Assembly: GCF_033097505.1 (NCBI RefSeq)
Contig: NZ_AP028654.1
Location: 450,001-514,000 of the forward strand
Direction: 5' to 3'
DNA: 64,000 nt
DNA from: Helicovermis profundi
Lineage (GTDB): Bacteria > Bacillota > Clostridia > Peptostreptococcales > Acidaminobacteraceae
A program made the translations under genes and the position numbers. Under the pieces are notes generated by a model, which was not told the DNA's origin, did not search any database, and was given only the letters and a program-made list of their open reading frames with translations. Below are positions 35,405 to 45,075 of this stretch, piece by piece. How positions within the stretch are numbered: the stretch's first letter is position 1; each line of letters opens with the position of its first letter.

Positions 35405-36378
35405 TGAAAAAGAAAATATTAGAAGTTAAAAATCTAAAAAAATATTTCCCTATAAAAGCTGGTTTTATTAAAAGAACAGTAGGACATGTAAAGGCCTGTG
35501 ATGATATTTCTTTTGATATATATGAAGGTGAAACTTTAAGTTTAGTTGGAGAATCAGGTTGTGGAAAATCTACAACAGGAAGAGCCGTATTAAAGCTTTT
35601 TGAACCAACAGATGGCGAAGTTTTATTTAAAGGGAAAGATGTATTTAATCTTAAACACAAAGAACTTATTGAATTAAGACAAGATATGCAAATTATATTT
35701 CAAGATCCATATAGTTCATTAAATCCCAAAATGTCTGTTGGAGATACTATAGGTGAACCATTACTTCAGCATAAATTGTATAAAAAAGGACCAGAACTAG
35801 ATAAAAGAATTTCTGAAATAGTAAGAATGTGTGGACTAGATGATTACCATATAAATAGATATCCACATGAATTTTCAGGCGGGCAAAGACAAAGAATTGG
35901 AATAGCAAGAGCACTTGCTATGAACCCTTCTTTTATTGTTGCAGATGAACCAGTATCAGCACTTGATGTGTCAATACAATCACAAGTAATAAACCTACTA
36001 AAAGGTCTACAAAATAAAATGGGATTATCATTCCTTTTTATATCACATGACCTTAGTGTAGTAAAACATATAAGTGATAGAATAGGCGTTATGTATCTAG
36101 GATCGCTAGTTGAACTGACAACATCGGATGAGTTATTCAAAAAACCAACACATCCATATACAGAAGCACTACTGTCAGCAATACCAGTAGCAGATCCAGA
36201 ATACAAAAAGAAAAGAATCCTATTAAAAGGTGATATACCATCACCAGCAAATCCACCAAGTGGATGCAAATTCCATACAAGATGTGTATATGCAACAGAC
36301 ATATGCAAAACAAAAGTACCAGAATTTAAAGAGATAGAAACAGGCCATTACTGCGCATGTCACTATCCGCTAAAATAA
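35404..36378 (+). CDS. Peptide ABC transporter ATP-binding protein, OppF/DppF type (second transporter)
   Basis: A 324-residue ATPase that pairs with the preceding OppD-type protein. The start is GTG at 35404, with GGGGAGG upstream, overlapping the previous stop by one base. Walker A is GESGCGKS, signature SGGQRQR and Walker [13 protein letters not shown]. The Cys-containing tail reads [14 protein letters not shown]. It is the last gene of the operon. The structured repeat element starts at its stop codon. Confidence 0.93.
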   Translation: MKKKILEVKNLKKYFPIKAGFIKRTVGHVKACDDISFDIYEGETLSLVGESGCGKSTTGRAVLKLFEPTDGEVLFKGKDVFNLKHKELIELRQDMQIIFQDPYSSLNPKMSVGDTIGEPLLQHKLYKKGPELDKRISEIVRMCGLDDYHINRYPHEFSGGQRQRIGIARALAMNPSFIVADEPVSALDVSIQSQVINLLKGLQNKMGLSFLFISHDLSVVKHISDRIGVMYLGSLVELTTSDELFKKPTHPYTEALLSAIPVADPEYKKKRILLKGDIPSPANPPSGCKFHTRCVYATDICKTKVPEFKEIETGHYCACHYPLK

Positions 36379-36504
36379 AGCCGTGCGAAAAAAATGAAAC
36401 TTTATGCCTTGCAAGCTTTTCTTGCAAAAGGCATAAAGTTTCATTTTTTGCATAGGGACTGAAAGGACCGACGAGGCTAACCGAAGGATAGCCGGTCACG
36501 GCTT
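36378..36504 (+). other. Structured element A2 at the end of the second peptide operon
   Basis: Outer arms AAGCCGTG (36378-36385) and CACGGCTT (36497-36504) enclose two hairpins. The first is a 20-bp stem (36391-36410 with 36428-36447) topped by GCAAG/CTTGC. The second has GACC-GGCTA pairing with TAGCC-GGTC (36466-36497). Between them the junction reads GCATAGGG (36450-36457). The order of parts and the junction are the same as in element A1 (6888-7016), but the stem sequences differ. The first hairpin also serves as the operon terminator. Confidence 0.6.
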
Positions 36505-36626
36505 AAATACAATTGCAAGCACAAAAAAGATAATAAGACCTTGCAAGCTTTTCTTGCAAAAGGCATAAAGTTTCATTTTTGCATAGGGAGTGAAAGTTAT
36601 CCGGTCACGGCTTAAATACAATTGCA
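36505..36626. repeat. Second, shortened copy of element A2
   Basis: The block beginning CCTTGCAAGC recurs at 36539, 132 bases after 36407. It repeats the loop, right arm, GCATAGGG and the CGGTCACGGCTTAAATACAATTGCA tail (split as CGGTCACGGCTTAAAT, ACAATTGCA). It lacks the left arm of the long stem and most of the second hairpin. The missing left arm parallels units 2-5 of the array at 6920-7545. Confidence 0.85.
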
Positions 36627-36755
36627 TATAAACATAGCTATAAAGCATAAATTTTAAATATTATTAAAACAATAATATATTTTTATCATTGTAAAAATGA
36701 TATAATAAAATGAAAAAGTAAAGGAAATTAACGATAATCTACTTGTGAGGTAAAT

Positions 36756-36983
36756 ATGTTTAAAGTTTTTTCAAGAGGAATTATGCCAGATGAAACAGAA
36801 CTAAATATGGGTAAGGAAAAGAAACTTTATGAAAGTGATGATAGACCAGAACTTGACTTAAAGTTTTCAGATTATGTTGCAATCTCAATTGCTCTATTTA
36901 GATCTCTTCTTCCGTTTGTCTTATTAATTGGGATTGTTTACAGCATTTTTGTGTATTTTTTCTTAAATGTTTGGCTTTCTTAA
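36756..36983 (+). CDS. Small single-span membrane protein
   Basis: A 75-residue protein. A charged cytoplasmic part (MGKEKKLYESDDRPELDLKF) is followed by one C-terminal membrane helix (about 44-70, LFRSLLPFVLLIGIVYSIF). GTGAGG lies just upstream of the ATG. It is 41 bases before the DegV gene and may share its transcript. The family is not recognised. Confidence 0.65.
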   Translation: MFKVFSRGIMPDETELNMGKEKKLYESDDRPELDLKFSDYVAISIALFRSLLPFVLLIGIVYSIFVYFFLNVWLS

Positions 36984-37024
36984 CTAATAACATTTGACTA
37001 ATGAAAATTTAAAAGAGGTACTTT

Positions 37025-37891
37025 ATGACAATTAAAATAATAACGGACAGTACATCGTACATACCGAATGAAATAAAAGAAAAATACGGTATTGGTATTG
37101 TTTCTTTAAGTGTAACTTTTGGCGACGAAGTGTTTAAAGAAGATGAAATTACTAATGAAGAATTTTATAAAAAATTAGATTTATATAAAAAAATACCTAA
37201 GTCTTCTCAACCTTCAATTGATGAAATTTATGATTCGTTCGAAAAAGCTGTGATTGAAGGAAAAGAAGTGATAGGAGTTTTTTTATCATCAAAAATGAGT
37301 GGTACTTGTTCTACAGCAAATTTAGTAAAAAAAATGATACTTAATAAATATGAGAATGCAAATATAAGAATTATTGATTCTGCCACAAATTGTATGCAAC
37401 TAGGGTTTTCAGTAATTGAGGGAGCAAAGTGTATTATCAAAGGTAGTGATTTTAATGCAGTTATAAATGCAGTCCAAGACAATTTAAAAAAGAGTAAATT
37501 TATTTTTATGCCAAACACACTTGAATATTTAAAAATGGGTGGAAGGATTGGTAATGCAGGTGCTTTAATAGGCGAACTTTTAAAAATAAAACCAATATTA
37601 ACTGTTAAAAATGGTCTTACAACTTCTCTAATTAAAGTTAGAACTATGAAAAAGGCTACATTAAAACTAATAGAAATATTTGAAAATGATATTTTAAAGT
37701 ATGGGTTTGGTGACGCAATTATTCATCATATAAATTGTTACGATGAGGCGGAAAAATTAGCGAAATTAATCGAAGAAAAAGTAAATAAAAAAATAGATAT
37801 TGTTTCAATTGGACCAGTTATAGGCACACATGTTGGTCCTGGATCAATTGGTATAGCATATTTTACGAAAGAAGAATTTGATGAAGAATAA
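37025..37891 (+). CDS. DegV/FakB-type fatty-acid-binding protein
   Basis: A 288-residue protein of the DegV family, whose FakB members bind fatty acids for the fatty-acid kinase FakA. The N-terminus [12 protein letters not shown], the segment TSQP-like [16 protein letters not shown], the ligand-site [18 protein letters not shown] and the end [18 protein letters not shown] are all characteristic. No fakA is in the window. It overlaps the QueG-Kbl frame by 11 bases, so translation is probably coupled. GAGGTAC precedes the ATG. Confidence 0.92.
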   Translation: MTIKIITDSTSYIPNEIKEKYGIGIVSLSVTFGDEVFKEDEITNEEFYKKLDLYKKIPKSSQPSIDEIYDSFEKAVIEGKEVIGVFLSSKMSGTCSTANLVKKMILNKYENANIRIIDSATNCMQLGFSVIEGAKCIIKGSDFNAVINAVQDNLKKSKFIFMPNTLEYLKMGGRIGNAGALIGELLKIKPILTVKNGLTTSLIKVRTMKKATLKLIEIFENDILKYGFGDAIIHHINCYDEAEKLAKLIEEKVNKKIDIVSIGPVIGTHVGPGSIGIAYFTKEEFDEE

Positions 37892-40139
37892 CTACGAAAA
37901 TATAATGTTGTTTTTAAAGAAAGAGTTTAATAAGCTAAATATTGATAAATTTGAAGTGCTATCAAAAAAAGATATTTTAAAATATAAAAACGATTATACT
38001 AACAAAGTAATGCAATATGAACTTGGAAATAATTTAGAGTTTAGCAATTACTCTTATAAAGAAAGAATGGATATTGAAAACCAACTTAAAAACACTAAAT
38101 CTATAATAGTAGCCATAATTCCCTATAATCATAAAAATATGTATTCTATTGAAAAAAATGAGGAAGAAATTTATGGTTATGTAACTAATTCTGCGTGGGA
38201 ATATGATTATCATACATTGTTAAACTCTAAACTTAATTTTGTTGTGAATGAATTAAGTAAGAGAAATCCTAACGATGAATTTAAAGTTATAACTGATACT
38301 TCGCCGCTTGTGGATAGAGCTATTGCAAAACTAGCGAATTTTGGAGACTACGGGAAAAATACTTTCTTAATTAATAAAGAATATGGTACGTCTTTTTATA
38401 TTGGATATATACTTACAACTATTGATATAGAAAAGAATAAAAATTTTAATTTTAAAATAAAAACTGATATATGTCAAAATTGTAGTAAATGCGTTGACGT
38501 ATGTCCTAGTGGTGCTCTTAGTGGAAACTTTACAATAGAAGCTGAAAAGTGTATTTCGTATTTAACTCAAAAAAAAGGCGATTTATCAGTTAAGGAGAAG
38601 AAACTAATTAAAAACAATATTTATGGCTGTGATATCTGTCAAAATGTATGTCCTTTAAACAATGATAAAAAAGAAATACCTATAGAATACACAAGAGAAA
38701 CTAATAATGAAATAGAGATACATAATTTGCTTGAATTAAGTAATAAAGGCATAATAAAAAAATATAAAAATCATGGATTTGTTTGGCGTGGTGCTAACGT
38801 AATAAAAAGAAATGCGATTATCTCACTAGGAAATGTTGGTTTTTCAAGTGACATTGACTTTTTAAAAAACATTTATAATCACGTAAGTGATAATAATAAA
38901 AATTATGTTTTATGGGCTATTAATGAAATAAAAAACCGGGAGGGAAATATGAAAAACATACATGAACTTGATTTTCTTAAAGAAAATATCGACGATTTAA
39001 AGAAGCAGGGTGTATATAGAAAACTACCTATTCTAGAAGGTGCTAATGATGCAGAAATTATTCTAAATGGTAAAAAAGTGATTAATTTATCATCAAATAA
39101 TTATTTAGGACTTGCCAATCACCCTAGACTAAAAAAAGCAGCAATTGCAGCTGTTGAAAAATATGGTGTTGGTGCAGGTGCTGTAAGAACAATTGTAGGA
39201 AATATGGATATTCACGAAGAACTTGAAAAAAAATTAGCAGAATTTAAAAGAGAAGAAGCAGTTATGGTTTATCAATCAGGCTTTAACTGCAACGCTGGAA
39301 CTATTCAAGCTATTACTGAAAAAGGTGATCTTATAATATCAGATTCACTGAATCATGCATCTATTATTGATGGAGTTAGGCTTTCAAGAGCGGATAGAGC
39401 TGTATTTGAACATAGCAATATGGAAGATTTAGAAAGAGTATTAAAAGAGAAAAGAGATAATTTTAAAAACTGCTTAATTATTACTGATGGAGTATTTAGT
39501 ATGGATGGAGACCTTGCCAAACTTCCAGAGATAGTTGAACTTGCGGAAAAGTACAACTGTATGACTTATGTTGATGATGCTCATGGTTCTGGGGTACTTG
39601 GAGAAAGTGGTAGAGGAACAGTAGATCACTTTGGACTTCACGGCAGAGTAGATTTTTCAATTGGAACTTTATCAAAAGCTATTGGTGTTATTGGTGGTTA
39701 TGTTGCTGGAAAAGCTGTAAGTAAAGATTGGTTAAGTCATAGAGGAAGACCTATACTTTTCTCAACTGCACTTCCACCTGCTGCAGTAGGTGCAATAATT
39801 GAATCCGTTTCAATGCTTATGGAATCAACAGAATATACTGATAGATTATGGGATAATGCGAAATTCTTTAAAGAAAAATTAGGAAAACTTGGATTTGATA
39901 CTGGAAAAAGTGAAACTCCTATTACTCCTGTAATTATTGGAGAAGAAGCTAGAGCAATGGAATTTTCTAAAAAACTTTTTGAAAATGGTGTATATGTTTC
40001 AGCTATTGTATTTCCGACTGTTCCAAAGGGAACTGGTAGAGTAAGATGTATGGTTACTGCCGGACACACAAAAGAACAACTAGAAAGAGCTGTTGATACA
40101 TTTGAAAAAGTAGGAAAAGAGATGGGTCTTATTAAATAA
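37881..40139 (+). CDS. Fused epoxyqueuosine reductase (QueG) and glycine C-acetyltransferase (Kbl)
   Basis: One uninterrupted frame (752 codons from ATG 37881; TTG 37878 is an alternative) joins two enzymes. Residues 1-356 are QueG, the cobalamin-dependent last step of queuosine tRNA synthesis. They show [16 protein letters not shown], two 4Fe-4S motifs ([14 protein letters not shown] and [11 protein letters not shown]) and a C-terminal HEAT-like end. From Met357 on is 2-amino-3-ketobutyrate CoA ligase (PLP enzyme; 2-amino-3-ketobutyrate plus CoA to glycine plus acetyl-CoA). It shows [27 protein letters not shown] and the PLP Lys in [12 protein letters not shown] (Lys599). A GGGAGGG site lies before Met357, so Kbl may also be made separately. 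BioF-type activity is a less likely alternative for the second half. Confidence 0.88.
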   Translation: MKNNYENIMLFLKKEFNKLNIDKFEVLSKKDILKYKNDYTNKVMQYELGNNLEFSNYSYKERMDIENQLKNTKSIIVAIIPYNHKNMYSIEKNEEEIYGYVTNSAWEYDYHTLLNSKLNFVVNELSKRNPNDEFKVITDTSPLVDRAIAKLANFGDYGKNTFLINKEYGTSFYIGYILTTIDIEKNKNFNFKIKTDICQNCSKCVDVCPSGALSGNFTIEAEKCISYLTQKKGDLSVKEKKLIKNNIYGCDICQNVCPLNNDKKEIPIEYTRETNNEIEIHNLLELSNKGIIKKYKNHGFVWRGANVIKRNAIISLGNVGFSSDIDFLKNIYNHVSDNNKNYVLWAINEIKNREGNMKNIHELDFLKENIDDLKKQGVYRKLPILEGANDAEIILNGKKVINLSSNNYLGLANHPRLKKAAIAAVEKYGVGAGAVRTIVGNMDIHEELEKKLAEFKREEAVMVYQSGFNCNAGTIQAITEKGDLIISDSLNHASIIDGVRLSRADRAVFEHSNMEDLERVLKEKRDNFKNCLIITDGVFSMDGDLAKLPEIVELAEKYNCMTYVDDAHGSGVLGESGRGTVDHFGLHGRVDFSIGTLSKAIGVIGGYVAGKAVSKDWLSHRGRPILFSTALPPAAVGAIIESVSMLMESTEYTDRLWDNAKFFKEKLGKLGFDTGKSETPITPVIIGEEARAMEFSKKLFENGVYVSAIVFPTVPKGTGRVRCMVTAGHTKEQLERAVDTFEKVGKEMGLIK
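38938..38951 (+). promoter_or_regulatory. kbl: Internal ribosome site for the Kbl half
   Basis: GGGAGGG (38938-38944) lies four bases before an in-frame ATG (38949-38951), which is where a free-standing Kbl ([13 protein letters not shown]) would begin. If used, residues 38949-40139 give a 396-residue stand-alone glycine C-acetyltransferase of normal size. Confidence 0.6.
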
Positions 40140-40148
40140 GAAAAAAAT

Positions 40149-40191
40149 AAAAAGTTTTGCACAAAAAAATATTTTGGGTGCAAAACTTTTT
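40149..40191. terminator. Terminator after QueG-Kbl
   Basis: AAAAAGTTTTGCAC (40149-40162) pairs with GTGCAAAACTTTTT (40178-40191), followed by further T. A 14-bp perfect stem. Confidence 0.85.
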
Positions 40192-40290
40192 TTGTTATAA
40201 TATTATTATAAATAAGAGTATTGTTGATATTCTTGGGTATAGTCTATAAATAAGTGGATACATAAGAAAAAATATAATGGAGGTAATAAT

Positions 40291-41211
40291 ATGAAAGATG
40301 ATAATGGAATTTTACTTGAAACGGGTACAGGCGAATTAGAAATATTACATTTTATAGTTAAAGATGAGCATTATGCAATTAATGTTGTAAAAGTTAAAGA
40401 AATATTAGAAATTGAAAATCTTTCTAAAGTACCAAACTCACATCCGTCGGTTGCTGGAATTTCTCTTATTAGGGGAGATGTAATTTCTATAGTAGATATG
40501 AAACACGTCTTAGAAAATGAAAAAAATGAAGATATTAAAAAAAGCATGGTTTTAGTATGTGAATTTAATAAAATTAAAGTTGCTTTTGCAATCGATGAGG
40601 TTCTTGGAATTGCAAGAATAAAATGGAGTGATATTCATAAGCCTAGTGCTATTACATCAGATACTTTAGTTATTGGTAATATTAACTTAAAGGATGAAAT
40701 TATTATGCTTCTTGATTTTGAAAAAATTGTAATGGATATTAGCCCGGCTGCTGGAATTAACGTTGATAGGATGGCTGATGTTGAAGAAAATTCTGCTAGA
40801 AAAGATGTAAAAATTGTTTTAGCTGATGATTCGCCTCTTATTAGAACAGTTTTAAAAAACACTCTTTCTATGGCAGGCTTTGACGAATTAAGATTTTTTG
40901 ATGATGGAAAACAGGCGCTTGATTATATTATGAAAATTTATGATGCAAAAGGAAAAGATTTTATTAATGATATTAATCTTTTAATAACAGATATAGAAAT
41001 GCCACAACTTGATGGGCATACTTTAACTAGAACTATTAAGGAACATAAAGATCTTAAAAAGCTTCCAGTTATTATTTTCTCATCTCTTATTACAGGAGAT
41101 TTAAGACATAAAGGAGAAGCTGTTGGTGCCGATGCACAACTTAGTAAACCAGAAGTAGCGGGTCTTGTAGAATTGATTGATTCAATTATGATGGTAATAA
41201 AAAACAAATAA
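40291..41211 (+). CDS. cheV: Chemotaxis coupling protein CheV (CheW plus receiver domains)
   Basis: A 306-residue protein with an N-terminal CheW-like domain (LEILHFIVKDEHYAINVVKV, VAGISLIRGDVISIVDM, ILLDF-type end) and a C-terminal response-regulator receiver (VKIVLADDSPLIRT, phospho-acceptor Asp in LLITDIEMPQLDG, Lys in AQLSKPE). CheV couples chemoreceptors to the CheA kinase and adapts signalling when phosphorylated. It stands alone, with its own terminators on both sides. This implies the organism is or was motile. GGAGGTAAT precedes the ATG. Confidence 0.94.
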   Translation: MKDDNGILLETGTGELEILHFIVKDEHYAINVVKVKEILEIENLSKVPNSHPSVAGISLIRGDVISIVDMKHVLENEKNEDIKKSMVLVCEFNKIKVAFAIDEVLGIARIKWSDIHKPSAITSDTLVIGNINLKDEIIMLLDFEKIVMDISPAAGINVDRMADVEENSARKDVKIVLADDSPLIRTVLKNTLSMAGFDELRFFDDGKQALDYIMKIYDAKGKDFINDINLLITDIEMPQLDGHTLTRTIKEHKDLKKLPVIIFSSLITGDLRHKGEAVGADAQLSKPEVAGLVELIDSIMMVIKNK

Positions 41212-41247
41212 AATTTTAATGAAAATATTTTTAGATTCAAATAATAT

Positions 41248-41302
41248 AATCCTTTAAAATATTAGTCTATGACAATTGACTACTGTTTTAAAGGATTTTT
41301 TA
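41248..41302 (+). terminator. Terminator after cheV
   Basis: AATCCTTTAAAA (41248-41259) pairs with TTTTAAAGGATT (41286-41297) across a 26-base loop and is followed by a T-run. Confidence 0.75.
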
Positions 41303-41449
41303 TTTGATAAATTACATATAATTATATGTAGAATTTAACATATATATAGTTTATCTTAATAAAATCTTAATAATTATCTTATATAATATTGTTATAGCAT
41401 GATAATCATGTGAATTTGTTTTAAATGGAGTTAAAAAGAGGTGAACAAT

Positions 41450-42568
41450 ATGAAAAAAGTTATTATTTTAACTGCATCTACTGGTGCAGGCCATAATGCG
41501 GCTGCAAAATCACTAGAAGAAAAATATAAAGAATCAGGATACGAAACATTTATTGTAGATATTTTTAGAGAAACAAGCAAACCACTAAATACAATTGTCA
41601 CTGATGGTTATAAAATACTTGCTAATAGTTTCCCTGCATTTTATGGTACACTTTATGATGCTGCTGACACTTATACATTTTCAAATAAAATTTTAAAAAC
41701 AACACTTATGGTTTTAAAAAGAAGATTATTAAAAATAATTAATCAAGTTGAACCAGATATTATAATAGGTACACATCCATTTGCAGTAGGACTTATAAGT
41801 AGCTTTAAAAGAAAGAAATTAACAGATGCATTGTTTATTTCCGTAGTTACAGATTTTAAAGCACATTATGCTTATATTAATGAGAATGTAGATGCTTATA
41901 TTACTGGTAGCGAATATACTAAGGAAACATTGATAAATAGAAACATAGATAAAAATAAGATTTTTAATTATGGAATCCCAATTAAAGAAGAGTTTTTATG
42001 TAAATCAGAAAACCATGATAGTGTTATAAATAAATTTAGAGTCCTTGTAATGGGTGGTAGTATGGGATCTAAAGATATTGCAAAAGTAGTTGAAAATTTG
42101 GCGATAGATTCAGACAAGTTTAGAATCACAGTTATTTGTGGAAATAATAATAGCTTGAAAAATGCACTTGAAAAAAAATACGAAGATGAAATTATTTTAA
42201 ATAAATTAAAAGTCTATGGTTTTACTAGTGAGGTATCTTATCTTATGGATAATTCTGACGTAATTGTTACTAAACCGGGTGGACTTACTTCAAGTGAAGC
42301 TTTAGCTAAAGAACTTCCTATGATTATTCCTTTTGCAATTCCAGGACAAGAAACTGAAAATACTGAATTTCTTGTAAATGCTGGAGTAGCAATTCACGTA
42401 AAAAATATGAATAAAATTAGAGAAAATTTAGATGAATTAATTGATAATAAAACTAAGTATATTAATATGAAAAAAAGTATGAAATCTATATCTTCTTCTT
42501 ATTCAATTTCCAATATAGTTAATTTATCAGATGATTTGATTATTAATAAAAACATTGCACTAATCTAA
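41450..42568 (+). CDS. Diacylglycerol glycosyltransferase, MGDG-synthase family (first copy)
   Basis: From ATG 41450, since the upstream GTG at 41441 lies on the ribosome site GAGGTGA; 372 residues. The N-terminal TASTGAGHNAAAKSL is the lipid-binding motif of the MGDG synthase/UgtP family, and IIGTHPFAVGLISS, VLVMGGSMGSKDI and VIVTKPGGLTSSEA follow (UDP-sugar site). The family transfers glucose or galactose from UDP-sugar to diacylglycerol, making membrane glycolipids and lipoteichoic acid anchors. A related enzyme follows after 62 bases. Confidence 0.92.
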   Translation: MKKVIILTASTGAGHNAAAKSLEEKYKESGYETFIVDIFRETSKPLNTIVTDGYKILANSFPAFYGTLYDAADTYTFSNKILKTTLMVLKRRLLKIINQVEPDIIIGTHPFAVGLISSFKRKKLTDALFISVVTDFKAHYAYINENVDAYITGSEYTKETLINRNIDKNKIFNYGIPIKEEFLCKSENHDSVINKFRVLVMGGSMGSKDIAKVVENLAIDSDKFRITVICGNNNSLKNALEKKYEDEIILNKLKVYGFTSEVSYLMDNSDVIVTKPGGLTSSEALAKELPMIIPFAIPGQETENTEFLVNAGVAIHVKNMNKIRENLDELIDNKTKYINMKKSMKSISSSYSISNIVNLSDDLIINKNIALI

Positions 42569-42630
42569 TAAAAGTGATTGTAGTAATAACTAAAACGTAG
42601 CTTTTAATAAAATATAAAAGAGGTAACATT

Positions 42631-43716
42631 ATGAGTGAGAAATCAAATATATTGATATTTACTACATCTTTTGGAATGGGACATTTAAGTGTAGCTAATG
42701 CAATAAAAGAACAACTTATAAATGAAAATAAAGAAAATATAATTGAAATAGTTGATATTTTAGATGTTTCTAATCCCAAAACCAAAGATATATTTTTTAA
42801 CACATACAAGTTTTTAACAAGTAAACATGAAAATATATATAATTATTTTTATAAAATAAAAAAAGATGTGCCAAACAATTATATAGATGGTATTATGTAT
42901 AATATGTATTTAAAGAAAGTTGCAAAATATATTATGCATAAGAATCCAGATTTAATTATTTCTACTTTTCCAATGTGTTCAGGATTTGTTTCAAAAGCAA
43001 AAGCAAAATACGATTTGAAAATTCCACTTATTACTTCTATTACTGACGTTGTTGATAGTTGGGAGTGGATTCATAGTAACACTGATATGTATTTCGTGCC
43101 TTCTAAAGTAGTTGGAGAGAAACTAGTTGGAAAAGGAATTGATGAAAAACAAATTAAAGTCACTGGAATTCCGGTTAAAAATGAATTTTTACAGTATTTA
43201 AAAAAGGAAAATTCAAAAAAACAATTATTAATTATGGGCGGAGTTATGGATAAGCTTGGGATTGATCAAGTTGTCCTTGATAAACTTGATGGATTATCTA
43301 ATGTAAAAACTGTTATTGTTACTGGTAATAATAAGGTACTTTATGATAAACTAAGTAAAAATAGCGATTATAAAAATATTGAAATATTAGGATATACTAC
43401 TGAGATTGCTAAATTTATGAGTGAATCAGATGTTCTTGTAACAAAGCCTGGTGGTGCAACACTATTTGAAGCTATAAATAAAGGTCTTCCAATGATTATA
43501 AAAAATTCAAATGTTGGTCAGGAAGAAGAGAATATTAAGTATATAAGAGAAAAAGGAATTGGTATATTAATTGAAGATAGTGAATCTATTGAAGATATAA
43601 TTATTGATTCCCTTAGTAATACATCTGTTCTAGAATTATTAAGATTGAATATTTCTAATATTAAAAATGAAATAAATCCACATTTAATTGGAAAATATGC
43701 TTTAGAGTTAATATAG
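42631..43716 (+). CDS. Diacylglycerol glycosyltransferase, MGDG-synthase family (second copy)
   Basis: A 361-residue relative of the preceding enzyme. The N-terminal TTSFGMGHLSVANAI replaces the first copy's GAGHNAA motif, keeping the GxGH core. LIISTFPMCSGF, LLIMGGVMDKLG and VLVTKPGGATLFEA correspond to the same sites. Two consecutive enzymes may add a first and second sugar, or use different acceptors. GAGG precedes the ATG. The flippase-like membrane protein follows after 13 bases, suggesting one operon for glycolipid synthesis and movement. Confidence 0.9.
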   Translation: MSEKSNILIFTTSFGMGHLSVANAIKEQLINENKENIIEIVDILDVSNPKTKDIFFNTYKFLTSKHENIYNYFYKIKKDVPNNYIDGIMYNMYLKKVAKYIMHKNPDLIISTFPMCSGFVSKAKAKYDLKIPLITSITDVVDSWEWIHSNTDMYFVPSKVVGEKLVGKGIDEKQIKVTGIPVKNEFLQYLKKENSKKQLLIMGGVMDKLGIDQVVLDKLDGLSNVKTVIVTGNNKVLYDKLSKNSDYKNIEILGYTTEIAKFMSESDVLVTKPGGATLFEAINKGLPMIIKNSNVGQEEENIKYIREKGIGILIEDSESIEDIIIDSLSNTSVLELLRLNISNIKNEINPHLIGKYALELI

Positions 43717-43729
43717 AAAGTGAGGAATT

Positions 43730-44755
43730 ATGAAGAAGAAGTGGAATAGTGTTTTATTTATTGTTTTAATAGTAGTAACGTTTTTGACTATTTATACAAA
43801 AATAGATATTAAATTATTTGAAAATGCACTATTAAATGCAAATATTAAATTTTTAGTACTTGGCTTAATATGTATGTTCGTTTATTGGGGGATAGAAGCT
43901 GGTTTAATTGATATGCTTATAAAAAAAGTATCACCTAAAACAAAATTTTGGACTTCGATAAAGACGACAGTTATTGGTCAATATTATTCTTCTATTACAC
44001 CTTTTGCAAGTGGCGGTCAGCCAGCGCAACTTTATGAAATGTCTAAAGACAATATTCCTGGTGGCAAAGCAACTGCTGTTTTAGTAAGCAAATTTCTTTT
44101 ATTTCAAGTATCGGTTACACTTTATTCACTAATGTTAATAATTGTTAGAATGAAACATTTACTATTAGGACTTAAGAGTGCATCGGGATTTGTATTTACA
44201 GGATTATTTATTAATACAATAGGGCTTAGTGCGATTATTTTATTGGCATTTAAACCTAACTTATTAAAGAGAGTGGCAAATTTTATTATATATAAATTAG
44301 AAAAATTTAAATTAATAAAAAACGCGGAATTAAAAATTAAAAAATTTGATCATTATGTATCTGAATATTTAGTTAGTATAAACTATATGAAACAAGACGT
44401 TATTAGCACTATATATATGTTTTTACTTACAATTATTCAATTAACAGCATTCTTTTCAATAACATATTTTATATATAAAGCACTTGGTCTTAGTGGCACT
44501 TCTATTATAGATATTGTTTCACTTCAAGCTCTTCTTTATATGGCAGTATCTTTTATTCCTGTTCCTGGAACTGTTGGGGCTAGTGAAGTTGGATTTTCAT
44601 TACTACTCGGATCAATATTTTCTGCAAATTTAGTTGCAGTTGCTTTAATACTTTGGAGAGGTATTAGTTATTATTTTGGATTGATATTTTGTGGAATTTT
44701 CACATTTTTAATTTATTCTTTTGATAAAAGTAGAAATGAAAAAATTGCATCATAG
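43730..44755 (+). CDS. Flippase-like membrane protein (lysylphosphatidylglycerol synthase TM-domain family)
   Basis: A 341-residue protein with about eight membrane helices and no soluble aminoacyltransferase domain, so it is not a full MprF. Family features are SSITPFASGGQPAQLYEM near the N-terminal third and SFIPVPGTVGASEVGFSLL near the C-terminus, characteristic of the LPG_synthase_TM / TIGR00374 group. Members are thought to move lipids between leaflets. Next to two glycolipid synthases, glycolipid flipping is a reasonable inference. GTGAGG precedes the ATG. Confidence 0.9.
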   Translation: MKKKWNSVLFIVLIVVTFLTIYTKIDIKLFENALLNANIKFLVLGLICMFVYWGIEAGLIDMLIKKVSPKTKFWTSIKTTVIGQYYSSITPFASGGQPAQLYEMSKDNIPGGKATAVLVSKFLLFQVSVTLYSLMLIIVRMKHLLLGLKSASGFVFTGLFINTIGLSAIILLAFKPNLLKRVANFIIYKLEKFKLIKNAELKIKKFDHYVSEYLVSINYMKQDVISTIYMFLLTIIQLTAFFSITYFIYKALGLSGTSIIDIVSLQALLYMAVSFIPVPGTVGASEVGFSLLLGSIFSANLVAVALILWRGISYYFGLIFCGIFTFLIYSFDKSRNEKIAS

Positions 44756-44764
44756 TTAAAATAT

Positions 44765-44821
44765 AAGAAAAATAAAAGCATTTAAAGTGAAACTATCGCT
44801 TTAAATGCTTTTATTTTTCTT
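44765..44821. terminator. Very long bidirectional terminator hairpin
   Basis: A perfect 23-bp stem (44765-44787 with 44799-44821) with an 11-base loop. T-rich on the right arm (TTTTATTTTTCTT) and A-rich on the left, so it works on either strand. Confidence 0.85.
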
Positions 44822-44838
44822 TAAGATTCAAATGATAT

Positions 44839-44866
44839 TTTAAGTTTTAATGAATTAAAACTTAAA
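44839..44866. repeat. Second palindrome after the glycolipid operon
   Basis: TTTAAGTTTTAAT pairs with ATTAAAACTTAAA around GA (13-bp perfect stem). There is no T-run. It may be a reinforcing terminator, an mRNA end or a protein site. Confidence 0.5.
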
Positions 44867-44970
44867 GCTCGTATAATCGTAAAATATTACTAAGAATAAT
44901 CTAATTGTTATTACTTTGTTACCCATAGATACAAAAAAAAATATATGATTTTATAGAAGAGAGCTTTAGC

Positions 44971-44999
44971 TTACATTAGATACTTTTATAGAGTATAAT
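44971..44999 (+). promoter_or_regulatory. Promoter of the lipoprotein-two-component operon
   Basis: TTACAT (44971-44976), a 17-base spacer and a perfect TATAAT (44994-44999) lie 77 bases before the lipoprotein ATG. Confidence 0.6.
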
Positions 45000-45075
45000 T
45001 CAAGATATAAGTTATTTAGTTTTAAGTATATGTTATAAGTAATCAAAAATAATATTAACTTAAAGAGGAGAAAAC

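Noticed and set aside
36450-36457. GCATAGGG considered as an integron attC or phage attachment core
   Set aside because: The attC consensus boxes are absent, and no integrase or gene cassette is nearby.
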